A stretch of DNA of 64,000 bases from Liquorilactobacillus oeni DSM 19972 (GTDB taxonomy: Bacteria; Bacillota; Bacilli; Lactobacillales; Lactobacillaceae), in contig NZ_AZEH01000020.1 in NCBI RefSeq assembly GCF_001436275.1, positions 62,001-126,000 on the forward strand, in the 5' to 3' direction. Below, piece after piece: positions 17,853 to 27,550 of this stretch (position 1 is the first letter of the stretch; each line of letters begins with the position of its first letter). Under the pieces are notes generated by a model. The model saw only the letters and a program-made list of their open reading frames with translations. It had not been told where the DNA came from and did not search any database. A program made the position numbers and the translations under genes.

Positions 17853-20800
17853 ACTTCAACGACTTGACCTGTCGCCAGCAAGTATAAATACTTATGATCA
17901 ATTTTTTTGCCTAGAATACTCTCTAAGGCAAGTGCATAAAGATTGAGCTGTCCTTGATAACGGGCAGTAAGCTCTTTCTTTTTTTCTATATCTTCAGGTA
18001 ATAAAAAATCAGTTTTATAATCAAAGACTACTACCTGTGTTTTTGTATCAACATACCCGTCAATAATGCCATGCAATAAAATGTCATTATTGGTTTCAAT
18101 CGTAGAAAACAACTTTTTGGCTGGAATCAACGCTGAAAACGGAACTTCTCTTTTTACATTTTCACTATTTTTTAACAGTAATTGGCCTAGAGATGATTTA
18201 AAAAAACGGCGCACATGCTGTATATTGACTTTTTGCGCTACCGCTCTTTCAATGACTTTTTGTGTTTCGAGTTTCTTAAGTTGATTTGTCAGTTCTGCTA
18301 TTGTAGGTTCTTGCTTTAATGACACTTGCCTGAGAAGTTCATGGGTTGCTGTCCCAACTTGAGCACTTGTGACATACTCCTTTTGTTCCATAAACTGTGG
18401 AAGCCTAAACTCACTTTGAACAATTCTATGCCCACGCGTAGGAGTTTGGAGCCTGTTCCAATCATCAAGATGCGTTAATTCCGACTCGTCAGGATCGCTA
18501 AACAAACGCTTGATGTCCGAAACAGACTGATAAGCAGTAGTCTTCGTAAGCTCATCATTGGGGTAGCTGTAATTTAAAATAACTGCAGCTTTTTGAAAGA
18601 CTTGCTCTGTTTGCGAATCAAAAACGTTTCCTTTCTTACTTTCCAGTTGTTTAAGCCAATCAGCACCTTCTTGTTTTTGAGCCGGCTTAAGTTCACCTTG
18701 CGTGAAGAAACTAATTTTAAAATGCGCTGTGTTTTTTTCTAATTCTGCCAGTTTAGGCTGTTCCAACCCAAATTGTGCTTGTGTTTCGCTTCGTCGAATC
18801 AGGCACATGCCAATCCAATCCATGAAACATTTAGTTTCTTGGCGCAAACTACTTCCTAGGGTAACTCCCTCAGCTTGGAATGCTTGTTTCCATTTAGAAA
18901 CTGCTTCTTTTTTAGTTCGATATGTTCCTACAATATAAAGCTGTTGTTCCGCTCGTGTCAGAGCTACATATAAAAGACGCATCTGTTCGGCTGCATTTTG
19001 CCTTTGCTTATGTTCATTAATTATAAGCTTAGGCAAAGTATCTACTTTAATACGTTCCTTCGGTAAAAGCAGTGTAATTCCCAATCCCTGAGTATCATCA
19101 AGCAGGTAATCTTCTTTAAGGGCACGTTCATTGAACTGGCGGGTTGCATCCATCAAAAATACAATTGGAAATTCCAAGCCCTTGCTTCCATGAATCGTCA
19201 TCACTTGCACAGCATCTTGTGCTACTTTAGAATTTGCTTCTGCTAGATCCTGATCTCTTTTTTGCAATTTATTAACAAACCTAATGAATTGAAAAAGTCC
19301 CCTGAAACTCATCTTTTCGTATTCACTTGCACGTTCATAAAGAGCATGCAAGTTAGCTTGACGCTGAGCCCCGCCAGGCATCCCCCCTACATAATCCAAA
19401 AAGCCGGTCTGATCATATATTTCCCAGATTAAATCTGCCAGCTGATTTTGGTGAGCCAAATCACGAAAGCTCGTCAACATTCTCAAAAATTTGCCTACTT
19501 TTTCATAAACCCTTTGCCCAAAGTCATTTTCTTTACGCGGGTCAAAGTTTTTTTGAAAAGTTTTAACCGCCTGATAATAGTCGCCCGTTTTTTTGTTAAT
19601 TCTCAAATATGCAAGTGCATTTTCTTTTAACCCCACTATTGGTGAACGCAAAACACTTACAAGGGGAATATCTTGATAAGGATTATCAATTATTTTTAAT
19701 AAAGAAAGCATTATCTGGATTTCAGTTGTTTGAAAATAATTCTGTGCGTCCTTAATGTAAACAGGAAGTCCAGCTTTTTGAAATTCACTCATAATTAAAA
19801 GATTATTATTACGGGTAGGCACCAACAGAACAATATCGCCAAATTGTACATTTCTTTTTTCCCCCAGCTTGCGATCATAAATCTTTTTATTTTCTGCCAG
19901 TAATCTTTTTATTTTCTGGACCGCTACGAGTACTTGCCCTTCAGCCGCATTATCTACTGTAAAGCTTTCGTCAAAAGGTTCTTTCTCTTTTTTTGATTCT
20001 TCTTTTGTTTCCGATTCGTAAATCAAGACCTCTGTTTCGGTCTTCATTGGCGGATAGTAGTTTGCACCATATTTTAATTGCGCATTTTTATCATAGTCTA
20101 AGCCGCCGACTTGTTTATCCATCAGCTGCATGAATATCAAATTTGAAAAAGCAGTTATATCTTTTACCGAACGGAAGTTTTCTGCAAGAATAATCCTTTT
20201 ACCATTGCTTTCAGCTTGGGCGTAGGCGTGATACTTACGTAAAAACAAGGCTGGATCAGCCAGCCTGAAACCATAAATAGACTGTTTGACATCCCCTACC
20301 ATAAATAAGTTTCCAGCCGTTCCCACCAGCCGACTTATCAGCGTTTCTTGAAGCTGATTAGTATCCTGATATTCATCAACCAATATTTCCGAAAATTTTT
20401 GCTGCAGATTTTCTTGTACCTGTCTTGATTCCGGTGTTTTTCCTTGCAGAATCTTGAGGGCTAAATGCTCAAGGTCATTAAAATCCAGAAGATGACGCTG
20501 CCTTTTCTCAGCAGTAAATGCTTCTGAAAAAGAAACAACCACTCGCATTAATTCAGTAACCAACTTCTGGGACTCTTGAAGCACATCTTTTATTTGTTTC
20601 TCATCAAGTAAAAAGTATTTGTCATTAAGATCATTAACAACTTTCTTGGCCGCATTTCTCAACCCCAGTAATTCATCTTTGGCCTTTTTTTGTTCATCTT
20701 CCAGTTTTCTTAACTGTGGCGCTCGTTGAAAAGTTAAATTTTGAAAAATATTGCGCAAAGTATTCCAAGATTCAGTCTGAAGCTTTTGAAGTAGCTCCTC

Positions 20801-21574
20801 GACCATTTCTTGATCCTTTTTCAAAGTCTCTTCAAACTTGCTTAAAGAATAATTTTTTGCAATGCCGGCTGCAGCTTCAAATACAGCTTCAGCTTGTTTT
20901 AGGCGTTCAGTTAAAATAGGAACCAGTTTTTTCTTATATAAAGAGCTTTCAGTTAAATTTTCATTCTCATTTTGATAAATAGTAGGTATTTGATGCAGCC
21001 AACTTGCTGAGTCAGCTTTAGCACCTGCAAAATCAAACGTACGAAAAACAACATCAGTCAATCCCTCATCACTGCGGTCATTTGAAAAGTTTTGTGCTAA
21101 TTGCTCGAATAATTCATCCTTTTGTCCGTAAAACTCTTCCCTGACTTCATTCCAAACATCTTCACGCAGCAATTCACGTTCTGTATCATCGCTTAAAAGT
21201 CTAAAAACAGGATCTAGCCCTATGATATAGTAATAACGTTGAATAAGATGGAGGCAAAAAGCATGCAAAGTACTTATATTAGCAGTATTAAGCTTTGTCA
21301 GCTGTGTTACATACCACTGTTTTTTTTCAACAGGAGCTGTACTGACTTCTTTTTGGAGAGCACTTTGAATTCGCTCACGCATTTCTTCAGCTGCTGCTTC
21401 TGTAAAAGTTACTATCAGCATCTCGTCAATTCCAATTCCAGAACGCAGATGATGTAAAACTCGTTCTACAAGTACGCGAGTTTTTCCCGAACCAGCAGAA
21501 GCTGAAACTAAAATATTACCACTTTTTTCTTCAATCGCTTCTTTTTGTGCTGGAGTAAAATTAATCTTTGCCAT
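17849..21574 (-). CDS. addA: ATP-dependent helicase/nuclease subunit A (AddA/RexA)
   Basis: 1241 residues, the normal length. UvrD-like helicase with Walker A SASAGSGKT (Lys31) and Walker B VDEYQDTN, motif III/IV around GDVKQSIYGFR, and motif VI YVALTRAEQQLY; the C-terminal Cas4-like nuclease has DYKTD (Asp1185) with downstream QGQLNLYA. With RexB it forms the RecBCD-equivalent that resects double-strand breaks to Chi and loads RecA. Its start overlaps the 3' end of rexB by 14 bp, indicating translational coupling. Confidence 0.96.
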   Translation of the reverse strand: MAKINFTPAQKEAIEEKSGNILVSASAGSGKTRVLVERVLHHLRSGIGIDEMLIVTFTEAAAEEMRERIQSALQKEVSTAPVEKKQWYVTQLTKLNTANISTLHAFCLHLIQRYYYIIGLDPVFRLLSDDTERELLREDVWNEVREEFYGQKDELFEQLAQNFSNDRSDEGLTDVVFRTFDFAGAKADSASWLHQIPTIYQNENENLTESSLYKKKLVPILTERLKQAEAVFEAAAGIAKNYSLSKFEETLKKDQEMVEELLQKLQTESWNTLRNIFQNLTFQRAPQLRKLEDEQKKAKDELLGLRNAAKKVVNDLNDKYFLLDEKQIKDVLQESQKLVTELMRVVVSFSEAFTAEKRQRHLLDFNDLEHLALKILQGKTPESRQVQENLQQKFSEILVDEYQDTNQLQETLISRLVGTAGNLFMVGDVKQSIYGFRLADPALFLRKYHAYAQAESNGKRIILAENFRSVKDITAFSNLIFMQLMDKQVGGLDYDKNAQLKYGANYYPPMKTETEVLIYESETKEESKKEKEPFDESFTVDNAAEGQVLVAVQKIKRLLAENKKIYDRKLGEKRNVQFGDIVLLVPTRNNNLLIMSEFQKAGLPVYIKDAQNYFQTTEIQIMLSLLKIIDNPYQDIPLVSVLRSPIVGLKENALAYLRINKKTGDYYQAVKTFQKNFDPRKENDFGQRVYEKVGKFLRMLTSFRDLAHQNQLADLIWEIYDQTGFLDYVGGMPGGAQRQANLHALYERASEYEKMSFRGLFQFIRFVNKLQKRDQDLAEANSKVAQDAVQVMTIHGSKGLEFPIVFLMDATRQFNERALKEDYLLDDTQGLGITLLLPKERIKVDTLPKLIINEHKQRQNAAEQMRLLYVALTRAEQQLYIVGTYRTKKEAVSKWKQAFQAEGVTLGSSLRQETKCFMDWIGMCLIRRSETQAQFGLEQPKLAELEKNTAHFKISFFTQGELKPAQKQEGADWLKQLESKKGNVFDSQTEQVFQKAAVILNYSYPNDELTKTTAYQSVSDIKRLFSDPDESELTHLDDWNRLQTPTRGHRIVQSEFRLPQFMEQKEYVTSAQVGTATHELLRQVSLKQEPTIAELTNQLKKLETQKVIERAVAQKVNIQHVRRFFKSSLGQLLLKNSENVKREVPFSALIPAKKLFSTIETNNDILLHGIIDGYVDTKTQVVVFDYKTDFLLPEDIEKKKELTARYQGQLNLYALALESILGKKIDHKYLYLLATGQVVEV

Positions 21575-24500
21575 CTTTTGATCCTCCTTTTTTCTCTTTT
21601 AACGTCGCCAAAATATCTTGAGGTGTCGCTTGCGGCAGCACACGATAATTATTTTCAGGCAGCATTGCATCAAATTGGAAAATAGATTTAAAAGGCGAGT
21701 ACTGCAAAGCCGTTCTTTTATCCGGCCACTGAACAGGGTTAAGCGCAAGTTCCCCTGCAAAAATTTTTTCAGCCGCCTTACGGATAAGCTCTTCATTATG
21801 CTGCAATAACAATAACAACTCATTCATCGTAACAAGTTGATGACGTTGAAGACTGCTTGAACCAAATATGCCGCTTTTGTTTTTTTTGAAAGGAAAAATT
21901 TTTGAATGTCCGCTACTTTCTTGTTCTAATTCCTGATCGAGCTGTCCTAGAAGCTGCGGCTCAGCTACCAATAACCCATCATATTTGTTAGCTTTCAGCC
22001 AAGCATCTTCTTTCGATTGCTTCACAATACTTTTCATCTTTAACTTGGGATTATACAAATGCATGTACAGGGCACCCGCAGGTTTAGAAATATTCATTTT
22101 ATCTTCACTTAACAAGTCGAGATTTTTCACCAATGCATCAAGATAAGTAAGCATCTGGAGAGATACCCCGTAAAAAGCATCCCTAAAATCAAAATTATGT
22201 GCACTCGATTTATAATCAACAATTCCAAGATAAATTTCATTTTCCGTTTTAATTTGGTCAATACGATCTATTTTTCCCCTGACATTTACTTTACGCTTAC
22301 CAGAAAGTTCAAATTGCAGCGGTCTGAGTCCCGTTTTTGCTCCTACATGGCCAAAAAGAACCTCAGTATGTTTAGGCCTCATCTTGCTGCGAACGCTTTG
22401 CTGACGAAGTGCCCAGCTGATTTGCCTTACTGTTTTTGTAAGCTGACGACTTAGATAATTCATCCGCTGTGAGCTGTTTAAAATTTGAAATTGAGGCAGT
22501 TTCAGCATTTGAACAGTAATTATTTTTAATTGAGCATCCAGGCTTTCTTCAGAAAGTGCAGCGAAGTCCAATCCTTTTTGATTAATTACTTTAACTAGCG
22601 AGTCTAGCGCCAGGTGGAAAAATTCGCCTGTATTTGCAGCGGAAAGTTCAAAAACATCACGTTCCTGCAACTTTAACCCATATTTCAAAAAGTAGGCATA
22701 CTCATTTGTATAGAACTCTTCAAGCTTTGAAATCGAAGTATTAATTGTATCACCATATAATAATTCAACAGTCTCTGAACGCAGCTTTTCAGGGGTATTC
22801 TGATAATCCAAGCTTGCAAACAATTTTTTCGTCAAAAAAGCACTTTGCGGATTATTCTTTAATTCAAAGTAGAGTTTCGCCCACAAAGAAGGTAATTCAC
22901 TGTAACGAGCTCTTGCCTGACGGCTGATTGACAAAAGATGGGATAAAGTCGTTCTTTTAGTACCCGTATAATGCAGTAAAATATCAGTATCTTTATCTTC
23001 TAGAAGCGGTTCATGTCCAAAATGCTCAAGAGGAAGCTCAAAATACCTTCTGATTCGTTCTGTATAAGGAGAGGGATGCAGCATTCCTTCTCCATCGTTG
23101 CTGAGCGGATATGAGACAAAAAGTGCGGTAGAACTGCTCATAAATGCCAAATAACTTAGAAATGGCTCTGCTGCAAGCTGCTTTGCAGATTCTTCATTCA
23201 AAAACTGATCTTCACTGAGAACAGGTTCCAAAAATTGACGATCTTCATCAGACAGAATATCGTTAAGGCTGACTCGATCAGGCATTGCCGTATCAGTTGC
23301 ACCAATCAAAAAAGTTGCCTTGCGGTCATTCATCTGCACCATACCGGTTTCAGAAATAATTACTTGATCAAGAGTAGAAGGAACCTGCCTATACTCAGCT
23401 CCTTCAAATCCACTTTGCAAAAGTTCAATAAAACGTTCATTGTCAAACTTTGTTTCTCCGAGTGTTATTACATATTCATCTAACAGTTGGCAAAAAGTAT
23501 CCCAAGTTTCCTCTGGACGTGTTGCTTCTGTCAGATGACCAGCAGCCAGCTCTTGATCCCGCCACTCGTATAATCTTTTAACCACACCGTTTTCCACTAG
23601 AAAATTACAAAGGGTAAAAGCCCCTTCACGCCCAGTTTTTGCCTTTTCCATTTTTTTAAAAAAGGGCGGCAAAACTTTCTTTACAAAATGCCTAATACAA
23701 TTAACTTTTCTGGTTTGTTCTTTTTCAAATTCAGTATGCACCCCAGTGTCTGCATCTGAAAAGCGATAATAATCCCAATCATCCTCTTGCAGCCAGCGCT
23801 TGCCTTCATAGCCAAACCTCAAAACTAAATTTTCTGTTACATCCAAATAATCACGAAAAGAAGAAACTGGCATATCCTTGCCATTTTCTTGAGGTAATAG
23901 AAGTTCAGTTTTTAAAAGGCGCATCATATCGTCATAACGATAATAACGCTTATGGACTGCAAACAAAGCATTGATAAATTCAACTAACGGATGATCACTC
24001 ATCTGTTTTTGCAAATCAATAAAATAAGGAATACCGAATTGCTTAAAAACTGGGCCGATTATATTCCGATAAAGATCTAAATGCCGTGTCAGTACAGCAA
24101 AATCATGATAATGGTAATTATGCAAAGCAACCTGCTGGCGCAAGCGAGTGGCAACCTCTGCTACTTCATGATAACGATTATCAGCGGAAAAAAACTGCAA
24201 GCCAGATTTTACGGCTGCATGCTTTTCTTTTAACGGACTCATCCTTGTTGATGCTATCCAGTAATCTTCGAGTGTAATCAATGTCGGATTTTCAACACGT
24301 TTATCTTTTACATAGCTGTCCACTAAAAGCGGAACTTTTTCCTTTTTGGCAGCTTGATAAAGTTTAAAATATAGCAAGCCAGCACGATAGAAAAGTTCAT
24401 GCGTTTCAGGAACCTGCTCTGTATAAGCCCTATCAAGTACTAAAGATACTAAAGTCAGTTTTGATTTTTTAAACAGAGTTGTAACAAGCCGGAATTCACT

Positions 24501-25148
24501 CGCTGTAAATTGGGTAAAACCATATATGAAAAAGTAACTATGCTCCATATCTTTTTCGTTCAAAACATTTGCAAGTTCCTCTAACAACACATTATTATCA
24601 AGGTATTTTCCTGCAGTTTGTTGAGTATAATCTGCGTAAACCAAAGATAGATCATGCAATTTGGCTCTTAAATCCATTTGATCTGGTGTCTTTGAGGCAA
24701 ACTGCACAAGATCCTCACTCGTAATACAGCCCTTTTCGAATTCATCCAGCTGTTTTCTAATTTGACTAACAAAACCAAGCTGTTCTTGTTCGCTTTTAAA
24801 AACTGTAAGTTCATCCTGATGCTTCTGTAAAATATCCTGAATGATCATATTACGCCCAGCTTCAGAAATACGCGGTGTCTGATAAAAAGCAGTGTCTGAG
24901 AGAAAATACCAAGCTAACCGCGAAAACGAAAAAATCTGAACAGAATTCTCTGCAAATAAAGTCTGCTCACTCTTTGTTAAGGCTTTCAACTGGTGAAGAA
25001 CTTTTACTTCAGAGGCAAATTTAATGTGATTAGGAACAAGAAAATAAAACTTGCCCTGCGGATCTTTCTTCTTCAAAGAAACCAACTGTGCTGCTAACGC
25101 TTTTTGATGATCAGCAGATGCTTTTCCTAAAATAAATCCTAAGCTCAT
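21561..25148 (-). CDS. rexB: ATP-dependent nuclease subunit B (RexB)
   Basis: 1195-residue partner of AddA. The C-terminal nuclease has DRIDQI and DYKSS (Asp978, Lys980). The N-terminal region (GFILGKASADH) lacks the GxxGxGKT Walker A of Bacillus AddB, and the four cysteines that bind the AddB iron-sulphur cluster are not apparent; both are known traits of the Lactobacillales RexB group. It provides the second nuclease and Chi-recognition scaffold. First gene of the rexB-addA operon; upstream is repeat copy D. Confidence 0.93.
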   Translation of the reverse strand: MSLGFILGKASADHQKALAAQLVSLKKKDPQGKFYFLVPNHIKFASEVKVLHQLKALTKSEQTLFAENSVQIFSFSRLAWYFLSDTAFYQTPRISEAGRNMIIQDILQKHQDELTVFKSEQEQLGFVSQIRKQLDEFEKGCITSEDLVQFASKTPDQMDLRAKLHDLSLVYADYTQQTAGKYLDNNVLLEELANVLNEKDMEHSYFFIYGFTQFTASEFRLVTTLFKKSKLTLVSLVLDRAYTEQVPETHELFYRAGLLYFKLYQAAKKEKVPLLVDSYVKDKRVENPTLITLEDYWIASTRMSPLKEKHAAVKSGLQFFSADNRYHEVAEVATRLRQQVALHNYHYHDFAVLTRHLDLYRNIIGPVFKQFGIPYFIDLQKQMSDHPLVEFINALFAVHKRYYRYDDMMRLLKTELLLPQENGKDMPVSSFRDYLDVTENLVLRFGYEGKRWLQEDDWDYYRFSDADTGVHTEFEKEQTRKVNCIRHFVKKVLPPFFKKMEKAKTGREGAFTLCNFLVENGVVKRLYEWRDQELAAGHLTEATRPEETWDTFCQLLDEYVITLGETKFDNERFIELLQSGFEGAEYRQVPSTLDQVIISETGMVQMNDRKATFLIGATDTAMPDRVSLNDILSDEDRQFLEPVLSEDQFLNEESAKQLAAEPFLSYLAFMSSSTALFVSYPLSNDGEGMLHPSPYTERIRRYFELPLEHFGHEPLLEDKDTDILLHYTGTKRTTLSHLLSISRQARARYSELPSLWAKLYFELKNNPQSAFLTKKLFASLDYQNTPEKLRSETVELLYGDTINTSISKLEEFYTNEYAYFLKYGLKLQERDVFELSAANTGEFFHLALDSLVKVINQKGLDFAALSEESLDAQLKIITVQMLKLPQFQILNSSQRMNYLSRQLTKTVRQISWALRQQSVRSKMRPKHTEVLFGHVGAKTGLRPLQFELSGKRKVNVRGKIDRIDQIKTENEIYLGIVDYKSSAHNFDFRDAFYGVSLQMLTYLDALVKNLDLLSEDKMNISKPAGALYMHLYNPKLKMKSIVKQSKEDAWLKANKYDGLLVAEPQLLGQLDQELEQESSGHSKIFPFKKNKSGIFGSSSLQRHQLVTMNELLLLLQHNEELIRKAAEKIFAGELALNPVQWPDKRTALQYSPFKSIFQFDAMLPENNYRVLPQATPQDILATLKEKKGGSKDGKD

Positions 25149-25193
25149 TTACAGAAAAACTCCTTTCTACTTCATTTATGCTTATTTTACCAT

Positions 25194-25370
25194 AAAGGGG
25201 CTAGGTCAAAATTAGCTTTCGACCTGGCCCCTTTATTTTTTTAAGTAATATAAAAACCAACGTGTTTCAATAGCCGGCCTTTTCCGCTTAACCATGAGAT
25301 TACTGATTACTCACAGTCAAATTCAGACTAGGTCCGTAATTTGCAATTAATACTCAAAGCCTAGCGACTA
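25194..25370 (-). repeat. Dispersed intergenic repeat, copy D (minus orientation) with hairpin
   Basis: Hairpin AAAGGGGCTAGGTCAAAA (25194-25211) / TTTCGACCTGGCCCCTTT (25217-25234) followed by ATTTTTTT on the plus strand. Then caacgtgtttcaatag, cgcttaaccatgagattac and attaatactcaaagcctagcg, collinear with copy C. It occupies most of the 25149-25402 gap between rexB and the pepC-type gene. Confidence 0.7.
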
Positions 25371-25402
25371 CTGATACAACCCCTACTAGTACTTCACTAA
25401 AA

Positions 25403-26719
25403 TTATGCAAGAGAGTCCCACGGTTTTAAAGCAATCATTTCTTTTTGCAAAACCTGCTTTTGTTTACTTTGAAGATACTTTTTGTTAATGATCACTTCAT
25501 ACACATATTCGTTGAACCACTCATCGCTCATTACGAAATAACCCTTGTCGCCAATCTTTTCACCCCAGCTGTTTTCGACTTTCCATTTTGTCGGTTTGCC
25601 GTCAATCAGATCGACACCTACTAGAGTCATTGCATGTAAAACGCTTGCTTCACCTGTCCGTAATCGATCTGCCTTGGTTAATCTCAGATCTATATCAAAA
25701 AGTTCTGCCCGTTCATGAAAAGCTGGGTCCAAAATTCCTTGGTTTCGTTCAAGATCTTTAGCAACATCATTTCCAAACCAAACTGACTGTCCATCTTTAA
25801 GCTGCATGATTGCTGCGTCTTTTAATGCCTTTAGTTCAGTGTTAACAAAAACAATCTTTTTACCATCAAAGATATAATCCTGACTTGGCAAACCATAAAG
25901 GCTTTCCATTTCATGATCAGGAGCATTCGTCAAACAAACATAATCATCAAAATTCCACGAAACATACTTTTCAAAAAAGTGCTGTGGAGTAAGGTTGCGC
26001 TCAAGGTGATACTTGTGTTCATCATCGCGATACTCAAAATCAAAAGCCAAAGGCGGCTCGCCAAAGGCAAAAACCAGCATACGGTAAATCTCCTTTAGGT
26101 ACTTATTCTTAGCAGCAGCAAGTTCTTCTTTTGATTTATTTTGATTAGTTAAAGTCCGCAATCTCACCCCATCTTTTCGCAGCTTTAATATTAACGCATC
26201 ACTAATCTCATCTGTTTTTTCGCTATTATAGGTTTCTGGCATAATTGATTGCGGAACCACACCGTATTTTTTTATCAAAGCTGCTGCATTTGCCCACTGC
26301 CCGCCGTCATCATCAGGAGCTGCAAACAATTCCTTTACAGAACGATTATCAAACGGTAATCCAGCAGTCTCAATTACCCTTTCATAGAAATGGTTTGCTT
26401 TTTCTAAACGATCGTAAAAAGAATTATAATTTTGTGAAAACTGAAAATTTTTTATCTTGTATTGCACAGCAAATTGATGGCGCAATGTATTCAGTGTTGA
26501 AAAGAGCCAGCATCTTCCGCTCTTCTTCTGATTAGTAACTTTATCTGTTGAAAGTTCAACTGAAAAAGTTCTGTTAAGATCACGTTTTGCAGCGTAATTT
26601 TCACTAGCAGCATTCACACCATTTTTTTGAACAGCACGTGCTGCTACTGCATAAACCTGCTTCGCTGTAAAACCAGACCGAAAAATTTTGATGTCCTCCA
26701 ATGTTAAATCTTTCATCAT
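25403..26719 (-). CDS. pepC: C1-family aminopeptidase (PepC/PepE/PepG, bleomycin hydrolase-like)
   Basis: 438 residues. Cytoplasmic papain-like peptidase: Gln64 and Cys70 in QKKSGRCWLFS, His in VLHAMTLVG and Asn in ENSWGEKIG form the catalytic set. The C-terminus ends in PWDSLA, like the self-capping arm of PepC that gives aminopeptidase activity in the hexamer. Lactobacilli carry several paralogues (PepC aminopeptidase, PepE/PepG endopeptidases), so the precise subtype is uncertain. Part of the peptide-degradation set with pepX, pepI and pepD in this window. Confidence 0.88.
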   Translation of the reverse strand: MMKDLTLEDIKIFRSGFTAKQVYAVAARAVQKNGVNAASENYAAKRDLNRTFSVELSTDKVTNQKKSGRCWLFSTLNTLRHQFAVQYKIKNFQFSQNYNSFYDRLEKANHFYERVIETAGLPFDNRSVKELFAAPDDDGGQWANAAALIKKYGVVPQSIMPETYNSEKTDEISDALILKLRKDGVRLRTLTNQNKSKEELAAAKNKYLKEIYRMLVFAFGEPPLAFDFEYRDDEHKYHLERNLTPQHFFEKYVSWNFDDYVCLTNAPDHEMESLYGLPSQDYIFDGKKIVFVNTELKALKDAAIMQLKDGQSVWFGNDVAKDLERNQGILDPAFHERAELFDIDLRLTKADRLRTGEASVLHAMTLVGVDLIDGKPTKWKVENSWGEKIGDKGYFVMSDEWFNEYVYEVIINKKYLQSKQKQVLQKEMIALKPWDSLA

Positions 26720-26762
26720 ATAAAAGCCTGCTTTCCGAATTGTTTAAACTATAAAATGAATA

Positions 26763-27416
26763 CTACTGCAAATCATAGTATAAAATATTGCGTTCATTTC
26801 TGGGCTGAACAGCCCGCGCATTTGGTCTAGTAAAATCTTTTTGCAAAATCTGCAACTGTTGTTTTGAAACTGCAAGCGGCTGTTCAAAAACCCACCACTC
26901 AACTCCGCGAAGAAGGGGCGGCGTAGTTAATGAACCTAAGTAACGATAAACATTAGCTTTTTTTGTCAGCAATTTGTTCACATCCAAATGCTGTTTAAAA
27001 TCTGCTCCAGCACCTTCTTGCAGTTTGAAATGCTGAAAAAAAGGAGCTAAAGCTTCGTTATAATCACCAACTTCTACAAAAAAAGCTATCACTGCCAACT
27101 GGCCAACCTCATTTTTTTGTACAAAATGTAATTCCAGCGGGTATGCTGCTGTTCCTTCTAAAAGATGTTCTGCAGGCAAATGAAAATGAAGCTGTTGAAA
27201 TGTAAAGTACCTTCCAGAAATAAGTGTCTGGCCTTTGCCATCATATTGTAAATTGTTTCCCTTAGCTGTTACCTTAGAAAATTCATAGGTTGCAGTAAAC
27301 TTGACTTCACATTCATCCAACTTAACTTTTTTTGCTTTTTCTAATGAAAATTTAATTGGAGACTGCCAAGTTGAAGGAAAGTCTGGCCAATCTTTTTGAT
27401 GTTGATAATCCAGCAT
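26763..27416 (-). CDS. Alpha-class carbonic anhydrase, no signal peptide
   Basis: 217 residues. Zn ligands are visible as His77 and His79 (HFHLPAEH) and His97 (ELHFV); the QSPI start motif (residues 18-21) and GSLTTPPLLRGVEW near the C-terminus are canonical for alpha-CA. It interconverts CO2 and bicarbonate. Unlike most bacterial alpha-CAs there is no signal peptide, so it is predicted cytoplasmic, probably supplying bicarbonate to carboxylation reactions. Start ATG at 27416 follows GGAGGAATAACTT. It ends 43 bp before the pepC-type start. Confidence 0.9.
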   Translation of the reverse strand: MLDYQHQKDWPDFPSTWQSPIKFSLEKAKKVKLDECEVKFTATYEFSKVTAKGNNLQYDGKGQTLISGRYFTFQQLHFHLPAEHLLEGTAAYPLELHFVQKNEVGQLAVIAFFVEVGDYNEALAPFFQHFKLQEGAGADFKQHLDVNKLLTKKANVYRYLGSLTTPPLLRGVEWWVFEQPLAVSKQQLQILQKDFTRPNARAVQPRNERNILYYDLQ

Positions 27417-27485
27417 AAGTTATTCCTCCATTTTTCAGATAAAAATTTGTCTTAGATATTTTAAAATTTTTATTCTTGTTTAGCC

Positions 27486-27525
27486 ACAAAAAGGTCCCTC
27501 GCACTTAATCATGCAGGACCTTTCA
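27486..27525 (-). terminator. Intrinsic terminator of prs
   Basis: AAAGGTCC (27490-27497) pairs with GGACCTTT (27516-27523); on the minus strand the hairpin ends in CCTTTTTG, about 30 bp after the prs stop. Confidence 0.75.
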
Positions 27526-27550
27526 ATCTTATAAGACAATACTCAGCAAA

